Assembly: GCA_002706685.1 (NCBI GenBank)
Contig: PALV01000011.1
Location: 496,001-560,000, forward strand
DNA: 64,000 nucleotides
DNA from: Gammaproteobacteria bacterium
Lineage (GTDB): Bacteria > Pseudomonadota > Gammaproteobacteria > Pseudomonadales > Pseudohongiellaceae
Direction of reading: 5' to 3'
Shown here: positions 29,382 to 41,529 of the stretch, in pieces
How positions within the stretch are numbered: position 1 is the first letter of the stretch
How the letters are laid out: every line of letters begins with the position of its first letter
The notes under the pieces: model-generated
What the model was told of the DNA's origin: nothing
The model's input: only the letters and a program-made list of their open reading frames with translations
The model's database searches: none
Position numbers and translations under genes: made by a program

Positions 29382-29773
29382 ACCAGAGTGTCTCTGACAA
29401 GCGTAGTTTGAAGATACAGCTCATTGAGGATAACGAGCAGAATCGCTACCTGCTGACTTTCCTGCTGCAGAACAAGGGGCATCAGGTGCTTGCCGCCATC
29501 GATGGCCTTAGCGGCATCGAAATGGCCCGCAGCAATGAGCCGGATCTTATCCTGCTGGACATTCAACTGCCGGCCATGCACGGCTACGATGTAGCAGCTG
29601 CCCTGAGACAGATCGATACCCTCCAGCAGACACCCATCGTGGCCGTGACATCCTATGCCATGCCGGGCGATCGCGAAAAGGCATTGGCGGCAGGCTGTGA
29701 TGGATACATAGAAAAACCGATAGACCCTGAGACCTTCGTTGACGAAGTAGAGCGTTTCTGCCCGGGAAGCTGA
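29378..29773 (+). CDS. single-domain response regulator
   Basis: REC domain 'LIEDNEQNRYLLTFLL...LILLDIQLPAMHG...AVTSYAM'; GTG start overlaps kinase stop. Confidence 0.93.
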   Translation: MNQSVSDKRSLKIQLIEDNEQNRYLLTFLLQNKGHQVLAAIDGLSGIEMARSNEPDLILLDIQLPAMHGYDVAAALRQIDTLQQTPIVAVTSYAMPGDREKALAAGCDGYIEKPIDPETFVDEVERFCPGS

Positions 29774-29775
29774 TA

Positions 29776-31818
29776 ATGCAATTTGTGTTGGTGGTGGACG
29801 ATAAAGAAGAAAATCGCTATTACCTGCAGGCGCTGCTGACGGGTTATGGCTACCAGGTGGCCGTGGCCCGGCATGGTGCCGAGGCGCTGACCCTGGCACG
29901 TCAGACACTCCCGGACATGGTCGTTTCCGATCTGCTGATGCCGGTCATGGATGGTTACACCCTGCTCCGCCACTGGAAAGCTGATCCGCAATTGCAGCGC
30001 GTCCCCTTTATTGTCTACACCGCAACGTATACGCAGGCAGAAGATGAAGAGCTGGCACTGAAGCTGGGTGCTGACGCGTTTATTCTCAAGCCTGCCGAGC
30101 CTGAAGATTTTGTTGCCAGCATTCGCGAGGTTGCCGACCGGGTCCGGCCGAGACAGCCAGGGCCTTTAGAGGGCGGCACGATTGAAGACGGCAGTGATGA
30201 AGAGTTACTCAAGCACTATAGCGAGACCCTGATACGCAAGCTCGAAGAAAAGAGCATGCAGCTTGAGGACGTCAATGCCACGCTGGCAGCCAGCGAGGAG
30301 CGGTTCCGGTTGCTGGCGCAGGCGACCAACGACGCTGTCTGGGACTGGGATGTGACCCAGGACCGCCGCTGGTGGGGGGCCGGGTTCTCCAATCTGTTTG
30401 GCTACCGGGAAGGCACGGTTGCAACGTCGCGCAGCAGCTGGGCGGAATTGATTCATCCGGACGATCGTGTCGAGGTGCTCGCTAAATTTCGCCAGACACT
30501 GGCATCGGAAGACGACTGGTATGCGGAGTATCGATTCCGGCGCGCCGACGGCAGCTGGGCCCATGTCGAAGACCGGGGGCATCTGGTTCGCAATCAGCAC
30601 GGCACCCCTGTACGCATGGTTGGCGGGATCTCGGATGTCAGTTCACGCAAGCTGCTGGAGGAGCGCCTGCACAATGCCCAGCGGATGGAGGCAGTGGGTC
30701 AGTTGACCGGGGGCATCGCCCATGATTTCAATAACCTGCTGACGGTTGTGCTGGGCAATGCCGAGTGTCTGGTGGAAATGCTCGAGGATCAGCCGGACGC
30801 GCAGTCTTTCGCGCGAATGATCACCGACGCTGCAGAACGAGGTGCGGACCTGACGCGCCGCCTGCTGACGTTTGCCCGCAAGCAGTCGCTGACACCGGCG
30901 CCGACTGATATCAACAGATTGATCAATGGCTTGCAGCCCATGCTGCAGCGAGTGCTGAATCGGCATATACGCTTCGAGTACAAACCTCAGCCTGGCCTGC
31001 CACCGACGATGATAGATGTGGCGCAAATGGAGAACGCACTGTTGAATTTGTGCGTGAATGCTCGTGATGCCATGCCCGATGGTGGTGTTCTGAAAATCGA
31101 GACCTCTTCCAGGCATCTGGACATGGCTGAAAATCTTGGCGATGTCTCGCTGGCTGCAGGTGACTATCTGCTCGTATCTGTCAGTGACACAGGCGCTGGT
31201 ATTGCGGCGGAATATCGCGACAAAGTGTTTGAGCCGTTTTTTACCACCAAGCCGGAAGGCAAGGGGTCGGGGCTGGGCCTGGCCATGGTGTATGGTTTTG
31301 TACGCCAATCTGGTGGTTATATTGCAGTCGAGTCATCGCCCGGCGAAGGTGCTCGCTTCGACCTGTATCTGCCAGTGGTGGAAGCTGCCGACCACAGCTC
31401 CGAGTCCCCCCGTGCAAACCAGGGCATTGCGCTGGGGTCGGAACGGGTGCTGCTGGTTGAGGACGAGCCGCAGGTGCGAGAGCTGGCCAGGGTAAGCCTG
31501 GAGTCTCTGGGATATCAGGTGACGGTGGCAGAGTCGGGTGAGCAGGCCCTGGCCAGACTGGATGCCGCGCAGGATAGCGACGCCAGAATCGACCTGCTGT
31601 TCACCGATGTGCAGATGTCCGGAATGAATGGTACCGAGCTGGCGGCCCGGGCTCTGGTCCGGCAACCCGGACTGCCGGTGCTGTATACCTCAGGTTTTAC
31701 CGGCTCTGGCGAGCGCGGCCCCTTGCCGCACACGGACTTCCCGGTTCTGGGTAAACCCTACCGGCGAGCCGAGCTGGCCGAGGCTGTTGCGCAGGTATTT
31801 GGGCGCTCCGCACAGTAG
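29776..31818 (+). CDS. hybrid sensor kinase (REC-PAS-HisKA-HATPase-REC)
   Basis: N-terminal REC '[13 protein letters not shown]', PAS, '[13 protein letters not shown]', C-terminal REC '[14 protein letters not shown]'. Confidence 0.94.
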   Translation: MQFVLVVDDKEENRYYLQALLTGYGYQVAVARHGAEALTLARQTLPDMVVSDLLMPVMDGYTLLRHWKADPQLQRVPFIVYTATYTQAEDEELALKLGADAFILKPAEPEDFVASIREVADRVRPRQPGPLEGGTIEDGSDEELLKHYSETLIRKLEEKSMQLEDVNATLAASEERFRLLAQATNDAVWDWDVTQDRRWWGAGFSNLFGYREGTVATSRSSWAELIHPDDRVEVLAKFRQTLASEDDWYAEYRFRRADGSWAHVEDRGHLVRNQHGTPVRMVGGISDVSSRKLLEERLHNAQRMEAVGQLTGGIAHDFNNLLTVVLGNAECLVEMLEDQPDAQSFARMITDAAERGADLTRRLLTFARKQSLTPAPTDINRLINGLQPMLQRVLNRHIRFEYKPQPGLPPTMIDVAQMENALLNLCVNARDAMPDGGVLKIETSSRHLDMAENLGDVSLAAGDYLLVSVSDTGAGIAAEYRDKVFEPFFTTKPEGKGSGLGLAMVYGFVRQSGGYIAVESSPGEGARFDLYLPVVEAADHSSESPRANQGIALGSERVLLVEDEPQVRELARVSLESLGYQVTVAESGEQALARLDAAQDSDARIDLLFTDVQMSGMNGTELAARALVRQPGLPVLYTSGFTGSGERGPLPHTDFPVLGKPYRRAELAEAVAQVFGRSAQ

Positions 31819-34107
<2,289 letters not shown>

Positions 34108-34152
34108 GCAGCTGCTGACCTGTAGCCGGCCGCGTACTGACCGGCCGGCCAG

Positions 34153-34189
34153 AAAAAAAGGCGACCCCGCATAGCGAGGTCGCCTTTTT
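34153..34189 (+). terminator. rho-independent terminator
   Basis: GGCGACC CCGCATAGCGA GGTCGCC stem-loop followed by TTTTT and preceded by A-run, just downstream of icd. Confidence 0.88.
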
Positions 34190-34467
34190 CACATCCATGT
34201 GACACATCCCTGTTAATTCATCCGTTCTCCAGGTTTCCTCTGGAGTGTTGCGCGTGCTTTCCCGTCAATCAATCAGATGACCAATACAGACATAACGGAT
34301 CAAAGCTAATGTTTATTCCCGCCAAAGCCACGCAGCTGCTTCCTTCAGTGCTGAGCTTTCGCTGCCAGGCCATGCCGGTGTTAATGATTCACATTTGAGA
34401 TCGCCGCATTAGCCGTCAGCCAACGCCTGTGTTACTGTTCAAGACCAACATCGGAGGAGCAAAGTCA

Positions 34468-34926
34468 ATGGAAATCAAGACGTTTGGTAATCTGATAGAG
34501 TGGACACGCATCAAGCACGCCGAGCTTGCGAAATGCCTGACACATGCGGCCGACAAGCACCCTGACCAGCGCACGGCCATGTTATTGCACTATCTGGCAT
34601 CCCAGGAGGCACGCCTGGACAGCATGGTGACGGTGTTTCAGGACAAGGCAGATCCCAAGGCACTGGACATGTATGCCTACGACATGAACATGCACAATCC
34701 GATCACGACACACATGGACATTGATGATCACTACGTGCGAATGAGTGCAGATGAAATCCGGGAAGAGGTGTTTGGATTTCATGACCAGATCGCCGAGCTG
34801 TTCCGCGCCATGATCGCCAAGGCCGAGATCCCGGAAGCTTCAGATCTGTTGCGTGAGTTCCTTGATATGGAGGTCAACGAGTCGAAACTGCTTGTCCGGC
34901 AGACCGAGCGGATGAATGATATGTAG
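34468..34926 (+). CDS. small alpha-helical protein of unknown function (possibly ferritin/rubrerythrin-like)
   Basis: ATG preceded by GGAGG; helical H/E/M-rich sequence. Confidence 0.7.
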   Translation: MEIKTFGNLIEWTRIKHAELAKCLTHAADKHPDQRTAMLLHYLASQEARLDSMVTVFQDKADPKALDMYAYDMNMHNPITTHMDIDDHYVRMSADEIREEVFGFHDQIAELFRAMIAKAEIPEASDLLREFLDMEVNESKLLVRQTERMNDM

Positions 34927-34980
34927 GTCCTGCAAAGAATTCCCTTACTACCACGCCACACCAATGAAAGGAGTTCCACA

Positions 34981-35613
34981 ATGAAAAGAATCGCACCACT
35001 CCTGGCCGCTATCGCTCTGACTGGCATTTCAACGACTGCCCTGCCTCAGGACAACAGTCTCAGTTTCTTTATTACCAGCGTCGGCAGTGGCGATGGGGCA
35101 AATCTGGGAGGACTGGAAGGCGCTGACGCACATTGCGCGGTGTTGGCTGAAGAGGCTGGCGTTACCGGCAAAACCTGGCGAGCCTATCTCAGTACTCATG
35201 CCGCCAATGGCAATCCGGCTGTCAACGCACGCGACCGGATCGGTGATGGTCCCTGGTACAACGCCAACGGTGTGCAGGTGGCCGCCAGTGTTGATGACCT
35301 GCACAGTGAGAACAATCAGCTGAGCAAAGAAAACTCTGTCGACGAAAACGGCAATGTTGTTAACGGTCGCGGCGACACGCCCAACCGTCACGATATCCTC
35401 ACGGGCAGCACCGAAGATGGCTACGCCACGGATGCCACCTGCAATAACTGGACATCCAACGGCGAAGGCAGTGCCCAGGTTGGGCATCATGATCGCACCG
35501 GTGGCGGCGCCAATCCGACTTCCTGGAACAGTGCCCACGGCTCACGTGGCTGCAGCCAGGAGAACCTGGTCGGCACCGGCGGCGATGGGCTGTTTTACTG
35601 TTTTGCGCTGTAA
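34981..35613 (+). CDS. exported lectin-like / collagenase-NC10-like protein
   Basis: Signal peptide; 'FFITSVGSGDGANLGGLEGADAHC...TWRAYLSTHAANG...GLFYCFAL'; RBS GAAAGGAG. Confidence 0.72.
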   Translation: MKRIAPLLAAIALTGISTTALPQDNSLSFFITSVGSGDGANLGGLEGADAHCAVLAEEAGVTGKTWRAYLSTHAANGNPAVNARDRIGDGPWYNANGVQVAASVDDLHSENNQLSKENSVDENGNVVNGRGDTPNRHDILTGSTEDGYATDATCNNWTSNGEGSAQVGHHDRTGGGANPTSWNSAHGSRGCSQENLVGTGGDGLFYCFAL

Positions 35614-35665
35614 GGCTGTCCATTAACCGTCGCGGCCCCGGCAGGCGGCCAACAGGAGCAGGCTC

Positions 35666-37111
35666 ATGAAAACCTTGCATGGTGCCGGCATGGCACTTTC
35701 CACTGTGTTGATGTCCTTGTTGCTGCTGCCGCATGCTGTGGCCCAACAAAGCGAACAGTACGACTACTGGGCGCACCAGCGCGCCATGATCCAGCATGGC
35801 CAGCAGGCCATCTTTATGTGCAATGGCCTGTTTACCAGTGAACGGACGCTGGAGCAGGTCTTTGCTGATGAGCTGGCATTTCTGCGTGAGCCAATCGGGA
35901 CCGCGGCCGGCGGCGATTACCAGGTCGACTGGGAGCGTCGAGCTGTAGAAGTCGGTGCTGCTGATGGCGTACCTGTCATGCGGGCGGCTTTTCGGGACGG
36001 TATTGGCTGCATCATCCTTGCACCGGATCAGACGCTGGCCGATATCGACACCCTGCCGCAATTGACGCTGCCGGCTCCGCCCGGTGATGCGGCGCAGATA
36101 CCCTGGCCGGACGGTGACCTGATCGAATCAGACGAGCTGCCCGATAATATAAATGCCACTGCACTGCAGGCGGCTTCGGACTGGGCGTTCGACCGACCCA
36201 CCGCCGAGCAGAACACCATCAGTCTGTTGGTCGTCTATAAGGGCCAGATAATACTCGAGCGTTATGCGCCAGGTTTTGACGCGAGTACTCGCACCAGAAC
36301 CTGGTCCACTGCCAAGAGTATCGCCTCGACACTGATAGGCATGACGGTTGATGAGGGCCTGCTGGCGCTGGATGAGCCACTGGACCTGGAATGGCTGCCA
36401 ACAGTTGGTTCCCCCGACTCAGATCCTCGACAAAATATAACATTGCGCCATGCGCTGAACATGAGCAGCGGCCTGGAAAGCGTTGATAACAGCGGCATGG
36501 AATACGCTACCGGATCAGGCCTGTCCTACTGGGCCGGCGCCAGTTCGGTCAATGGTGCCCTGCAACGCGCCTTGATCCGCGCCCCCGGCACTCACTGGGA
36601 TTACGAAAACTACGACACCCTGCTGGGCGTGTATGCCATGAAGCGGGCACTGGGTGATGACCAGGTCTACGCCGAATTCCCACGACGGGCGCTGCTCGAC
36701 CGGATCGGCATGCGCAATACACTGATCAGCACCGACCGCTTTGGCGACTTTGTGCTGAGCAGTCAGGTTTATACCAATGCCAGAGACCTGGCGCGCTTTG
36801 GCCTGCTCTACCTCAATGGCGGAATGTGGAATGACCAGCGGCTGATTTCCGAGGAGTGGATTGCGTTTTCCCGCACGCCGGCGCCGGCAACCCTGGGTCG
36901 CGGCAGTCAGTACGGAGGTCAATGGTGGCTGGTGCCAGAAGGGCGCAATGATGTGCCAGCGGACGCATACACCACCAACGGCAACCGTGGGCAGTATACA
37001 GTCGTGGTCCCATCACACGACCTGGTCATTGTGCGACGGGGCCTGGATTACGGCCGGCAGGGCTTCAATCCGTGGGACCTGACGCGTGAATTGCTAAAAG
37101 CCATTCAATAG
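35666..37111 (+). CDS. exported serine hydrolase (class C beta-lactamase / DD-peptidase fold)
   Basis: SxxK motif 'TWSTAKSIASTLIG', 'YENYDTLLG' YxN-like motif, signal peptide. Confidence 0.88.
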   Translation: MKTLHGAGMALSTVLMSLLLLPHAVAQQSEQYDYWAHQRAMIQHGQQAIFMCNGLFTSERTLEQVFADELAFLREPIGTAAGGDYQVDWERRAVEVGAADGVPVMRAAFRDGIGCIILAPDQTLADIDTLPQLTLPAPPGDAAQIPWPDGDLIESDELPDNINATALQAASDWAFDRPTAEQNTISLLVVYKGQIILERYAPGFDASTRTRTWSTAKSIASTLIGMTVDEGLLALDEPLDLEWLPTVGSPDSDPRQNITLRHALNMSSGLESVDNSGMEYATGSGLSYWAGASSVNGALQRALIRAPGTHWDYENYDTLLGVYAMKRALGDDQVYAEFPRRALLDRIGMRNTLISTDRFGDFVLSSQVYTNARDLARFGLLYLNGGMWNDQRLISEEWIAFSRTPAPATLGRGSQYGGQWWLVPEGRNDVPADAYTTNGNRGQYTVVVPSHDLVIVRRGLDYGRQGFNPWDLTRELLKAIQ

Positions 37112-37201
37112 CAGACAGACTGAATACAAAACACGGCCCAGGACTGGGCTGTGCTGCCAGGCACTCAATCACAGGGCAAACTGCCCAGGAGGAGCTGAAC
37201 C

Positions 37202-37996
37202 ATGTCTAAACGTCTTGCCGCCATTACCGGTGCCACCAGTGGTATTGGGGCAGCATATGCAGAGGCATTTGCACAAAAAGGATACGATCTGCTACTTACC
37301 GGGCGACGTGAGCCGGAACTGCAGGGCCTGGCAGAGCGACTTCGAACGGAGTATGGCATCACCGTAAGCCTGCAGTTGGGTGACCTGTCAATCTCGCAGG
37401 ACCGGCAGGCACTGGTGGAAACGATTGAGGCACTGCCTGAGCTCGACGCTCTGGTCAATAACGCTGGCTACGCCGAAGACGGCAGGCTGGGAGAGGTGGC
37501 CTGGGATAAACACCAGGCGCTTATTGATGTACATGTTGTGGCAACCACTCAGTTGTCCCACGCAGCGCTGCCCAAGTTACTCAAATCCAAAGGCATGCTG
37601 ATTAATGTCTCTTCGGTGGCCAGCTGGATACCAACCGGGCAGAGCGTGCTGTACGGTCCCACCAAGGCTTATGTGCGCAGCTTTACCGAAAGTGTCGGTC
37701 TGGCCTATCGCCGGGATGGTCTGAAAGCACTGGCGATCTGCCCGGGATTCACCATCACCGACTTTCACTCGCGAATGGGCATTGATCCCGACCGCTTCTA
37801 TAAGAAGAAAGGTTTCACCCGAGCCTGGACAGCTGATCAGGTGGTGGCACGATCATTCCAGGATATTGAAAAAGGCAAGCTGATCTCAATACAGGGCTGG
37901 AACTACCGGCTGCTCGTATTTCTGATGCGGCATCTGCCGATGAGCTGGATGCTGGCTGCACTCGGGCGATCGGAGTCGGCCCGGTTCAGCAAGTAG
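37202..37996 (+). CDS. SDR family oxidoreductase
   Basis: 'ITGATSGIGAAYAEAFA', 'NNAGYA', 'YGPTKAYVRSF' YxxxK motif. Confidence 0.93.
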   Translation: MSKRLAAITGATSGIGAAYAEAFAQKGYDLLLTGRREPELQGLAERLRTEYGITVSLQLGDLSISQDRQALVETIEALPELDALVNNAGYAEDGRLGEVAWDKHQALIDVHVVATTQLSHAALPKLLKSKGMLINVSSVASWIPTGQSVLYGPTKAYVRSFTESVGLAYRRDGLKALAICPGFTITDFHSRMGIDPDRFYKKKGFTRAWTADQVVARSFQDIEKGKLISIQGWNYRLLVFLMRHLPMSWMLAALGRSESARFSK

Positions 37997-38007
37997 CAAA
38001 TTCAGGC

Positions 38008-38040
38008 AGCAGGGCAGAGTGCGTTCTGCCTTGCAGGTTT
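38008..38040 (+). terminator. possible terminator hairpin after the SDR gene
   Basis: GCAGGGCAGA-GTGCGTT-TCTGCCTTGC stem (one G-U pair), weak T-tract after it. Confidence 0.4.
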
Positions 38041-38418
38041 TGCACACTGTTGCAGCATCTTGTGACAAAACCTGTGTGCAGACGATTCGACTTGGTGCAC
38101 CGGCTGCAAATTTTTCCCTTGAAATGCATATAAGTTCATCGTTCCGTCATAATGCGTAGTTTGCACTTTTGGTGCATACGTAGCTCGATAACGGTGCCAG
38201 TTCTTGTGCCTTCAGCGCCGGGTATCACAACACTTTGCGGATTTATGCACTGAATTAGTGATTCGTAAAATCCATCACGCCCCGTTTTGGATGCGCAAAA
38301 TACCACCCTATGCAACGGTCGTGATTTTCGCGGTGGCACGAAAGATGCTCCTATCCCCCTGACTGTTTCAATGACGCCAGATTTCGCTGGACTTGACCTA
38401 GTGTATGAGGATTCCGCT

Positions 38419-41400
38419 ATGCCCACCAAGAATGAGAAAGCATCCGAAAGAGCCGCTACACCCTTTAAGGTAAAAATGCTGTCCGCCGCCATATCCGTAT
38501 CCATGTTTCCCGTTGCGGCGCCCGTTGCGTTCGCCCAGAATGAGCCGCAGCTGGAAGAGGTTGTAGTAACGGGGTCGCGTATCACTCGATTTGAAGGTGA
38601 TTATGTTGCACCAGTATTATCGCTGGGTGCCGAGCAAATGGAACGTTCAGGTAAAGTCAACGTAGAAGATTTTGTCAGCGAGGTGGCTGCACTGGTAGGT
38701 TCTGAAGGCTCCTATGAAGGAGCTGACGAAGGTGGCGCGATGACCGGTGTCAACGCCCTGAACATGCGAAACCTGGGTACCAACCGTACGCTTGTGCTGG
38801 TCAATGGCCGGCGCCATGTCAGTGCCATCGCAACAGGTGAGCCTCTGGTGGATACCAATACCATTCCGACGGCGCTGATCGAGCGCGTGGACGTGCTGAC
38901 TGGCGGTGCCTCGGCGGTTTACGGTGCTGATGCGGTCTCGGGTGCGGTCAACTTTGTTCTCAAGGATGACTTTGAAGGTTTTGATATGCGCACCCAGGGC
39001 AGCATGTCAGATCGTGGTGACTCAGAGGACTACTACGCATCATTCGTCTGGGGCAGTAACTTTAATGAGGGGCGTGGCAATATAACCGGCAGCTACGAGT
39101 TCCGCAGGCAGGAGAAGCTGGAAATATTCGAGCGTGACTTTGGTCTGGAGAATCGCCAGTACCTGGTGAATAACCCGGCAGAATTCCGCAAAACCGACGA
39201 TCCCAATGTGCCGGACCGCATTGTAGCCGGACAACGCCATTACATCTTTACATCACCCGCCGGTCGTTATGACATCATGGGAACCGACGCGAATACGGGA
39301 GAGGAGATTGGCTTTGGCGACCTGACCCTTAACTCGCAGGGCAACCCCTATCGATTGGGTACTCCTGTTTCCGGCGCACACTATATCGGTGAAGGCGGTG
39401 ATGGTACGCCCACAGCATATTTCACCAACCAGTTTCTGCCGGAAACGGAAGTGCATTCGGTCAACGCGCTTGGTCGCTATGATCTGACACCGGCGATGAC
39501 AGCGTTTACAGAACTCAAGTACGTAAAAACAGATGCTGTCAGTCCCAGAAACTCTTCGTTTACCTCGGCGCTTGAGCTCACACTGGATAACCCATTCTTG
39601 TCAGACAGCTTCCGTGAGGTGCTGGCTGGCGTCAACGATCCAATCATCAGCCTTGCGCGTGACGACCTGGAGATGCGTTCCGTCGATGACAATACGCGCG
39701 AAACATTCCGTGCGGTAGTAGGCCTGCGCGGTGATCTGACCGACTGGCTGAACTATGAAGTATCTGCCAACTACGGACGAACAGACGTCCGGGCAAGCAT
39801 TTCCAACATGCGCCGTGAAGACCGTTACTTCGCTGCCATTGATGCCGTTGTCGACCCGGCCACCGGGCAGCCGACCTGCCGATCGAATCTGGATCCAGCC
39901 GCGGTGCCCCCGAATGATGATGTGGTGTCTTCGTGGAAGCCCACTGCCTGGGGTGTTCCCGCCAATATGACATTTACCCCAGGGGCCAACAGCGGCTGTG
40001 TTCCATTCAATCCCTTCATAGATGGGACACCTGGGTATTTTGCGTCGGGCAATCTACCTGACTCTGCGCCCAACGCCGCGGCTATTGATTTCATCACTGG
40101 TAATGGTGTTCCACTTGTGAACCGCGGCAAGATTACACAGACAGTATTGAATGGTTTTGTTGCCGGCAACACGGGTGGTCTCGGACTTGAGTTGCCAGCT
40201 GGGCCGGTCGATTTTGTGTTTGGTGGTGAATACCGGGAAGAGAAGATCGTCAATGACATTAACGACATCAGCAGTAACATCAACGCCCTGACACAGCTCA
40301 ATTTTGAGCTGGACAGCAAGTCGTCTTACGATGTCAGTGAATTGTTTACGGAAGTTTCAGTGCCAGTGTTTAACGACCTCGGCCCGTTCCTGCAGGCACT
40401 GCGACTGGACGGCGCGTATCGTTTCTCAGACTACTCCACCATTGGTCAGACCAGTGCATTCAGCGTGGGTCTGAACTGGACACTGAACGACAATTTCATT
40501 GTGCGCGGCTCACACGGTCAGTCAGTTCGCTCGCCGAACCTGGAGGAACTGTTTTCGCCGGATAACGAAGCTTCATTCCGCCCGGATGATGTCTGTGAGC
40601 AGACCAACCTGGGCATCCAGACGCCCACCACTGTCGCGAACTGCGCTGCGGTGCTGTCTGCGCTTGGGGTCGACCCGGCCACCTTCATCAATGCCTATCC
40701 GGTGGGCCGACCCGGTGTGGTCGGTGGTAACCCCGACCTGATGGAGGAGACAGCGGATACTGATACGATAGGTCTGGTATTTACACCGACCTTCCTGCCG
40801 GATTTTGTCGCGACGCTGGACTATTGGAAGATTTCCATGGATCAGGGCATTTTGTATCCAAGCGACGATGAAATTGTTGAGCAGTGTTACACTGCTGCCA
40901 CGCTCGATAACCCGTTCTGCTCGCTGTTTACCCGAGTCTCTCAGGGTATTGAAGGCGTTGTAGGCGTTGTAGATGCGCTGGAACAACGACCAGTAAACGT
41001 CAGCCAGATTCAGACCTCCGGCTACGACTTCAGTCTGTCCTATCGCACGGAACTTGGTTTTGATGCCGGCTCCCTGTCAATGTCATTCGCGGGCACCAAA
41101 CTTGAAGAGCTGTTGACTCAGCCTACTGTTGCACCACGTCTGGTGGACGATGCCGGTCAGGTCGATGCGCTACTGGGCGGTCAGGCACCGGAGTGGGTAT
41201 TTAATCTGGATGCGGTCTGGGAACGTGGTCCGATCTCGCTGGCCTATGGTGTCCACTACCAGAGTGGTCTGGATCGCTACCGGCAAGAAGAGATTCAGAG
41301 ATCACCCGATATATCCGAACTGCTGGGCACCAAAACTTTGCTGGTTCACGATATCCAGGCGAACTACCGGTTCAGTGAAGGACTGCAAGCCTATGCAGGT

Positions 41401-41529
41401 GTTAATAATCTCAGCGACCGTCTGCCCGACGTCACATACTTGAATGTGCCGGTTGGCGCCCGTGGTCGCGTTGTGTATTTAGGCCTGAACGTCAGCTTTG
41501 AAAGTCTGTCGGGATTCGGCTTCCTGTAA
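38419..41529 (+). CDS. TonB-dependent receptor
   Basis: Signal peptide, TonB box-like 'EEVVVTGSRI', plug 'VDVLTGGASAVYGADAVSGAVNFVLK', C-terminal beta-barrel ending in aromatic/hydrophobic residues. Confidence 0.95.
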   Translation: MPTKNEKASERAATPFKVKMLSAAISVSMFPVAAPVAFAQNEPQLEEVVVTGSRITRFEGDYVAPVLSLGAEQMERSGKVNVEDFVSEVAALVGSEGSYEGADEGGAMTGVNALNMRNLGTNRTLVLVNGRRHVSAIATGEPLVDTNTIPTALIERVDVLTGGASAVYGADAVSGAVNFVLKDDFEGFDMRTQGSMSDRGDSEDYYASFVWGSNFNEGRGNITGSYEFRRQEKLEIFERDFGLENRQYLVNNPAEFRKTDDPNVPDRIVAGQRHYIFTSPAGRYDIMGTDANTGEEIGFGDLTLNSQGNPYRLGTPVSGAHYIGEGGDGTPTAYFTNQFLPETEVHSVNALGRYDLTPAMTAFTELKYVKTDAVSPRNSSFTSALELTLDNPFLSDSFREVLAGVNDPIISLARDDLEMRSVDDNTRETFRAVVGLRGDLTDWLNYEVSANYGRTDVRASISNMRREDRYFAAIDAVVDPATGQPTCRSNLDPAAVPPNDDVVSSWKPTAWGVPANMTFTPGANSGCVPFNPFIDGTPGYFASGNLPDSAPNAAAIDFITGNGVPLVNRGKITQTVLNGFVAGNTGGLGLELPAGPVDFVFGGEYREEKIVNDINDISSNINALTQLNFELDSKSSYDVSELFTEVSVPVFNDLGPFLQALRLDGAYRFSDYSTIGQTSAFSVGLNWTLNDNFIVRGSHGQSVRSPNLEELFSPDNEASFRPDDVCEQTNLGIQTPTTVANCAAVLSALGVDPATFINAYPVGRPGVVGGNPDLMEETADTDTIGLVFTPTFLPDFVATLDYWKISMDQGILYPSDDEIVEQCYTAATLDNPFCSLFTRVSQGIEGVVGVVDALEQRPVNVSQIQTSGYDFSLSYRTELGFDAGSLSMSFAGTKLEELLTQPTVAPRLVDDAGQVDALLGGQAPEWVFNLDAVWERGPISLAYGVHYQSGLDRYRQEEIQRSPDISELLGTKTLLVHDIQANYRFSEGLQAYAGVNNLSDRLPDVTYLNVPVGARGRVVYLGLNVSFESLSGFGFL

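Noticed and set aside
28808-29908. 366-aa minus-strand ORF
   Set aside because: Antisense to the histidine kinase and response regulator genes; low-complexity Ser/Arg-rich translation.
37130-37160. Hairpin CACGGCCCAG/CTGGGCTGTG as a terminator after the serine hydrolase
   Set aside because: The loop is too short and there is no T-tract; not convincing as an intrinsic terminator.
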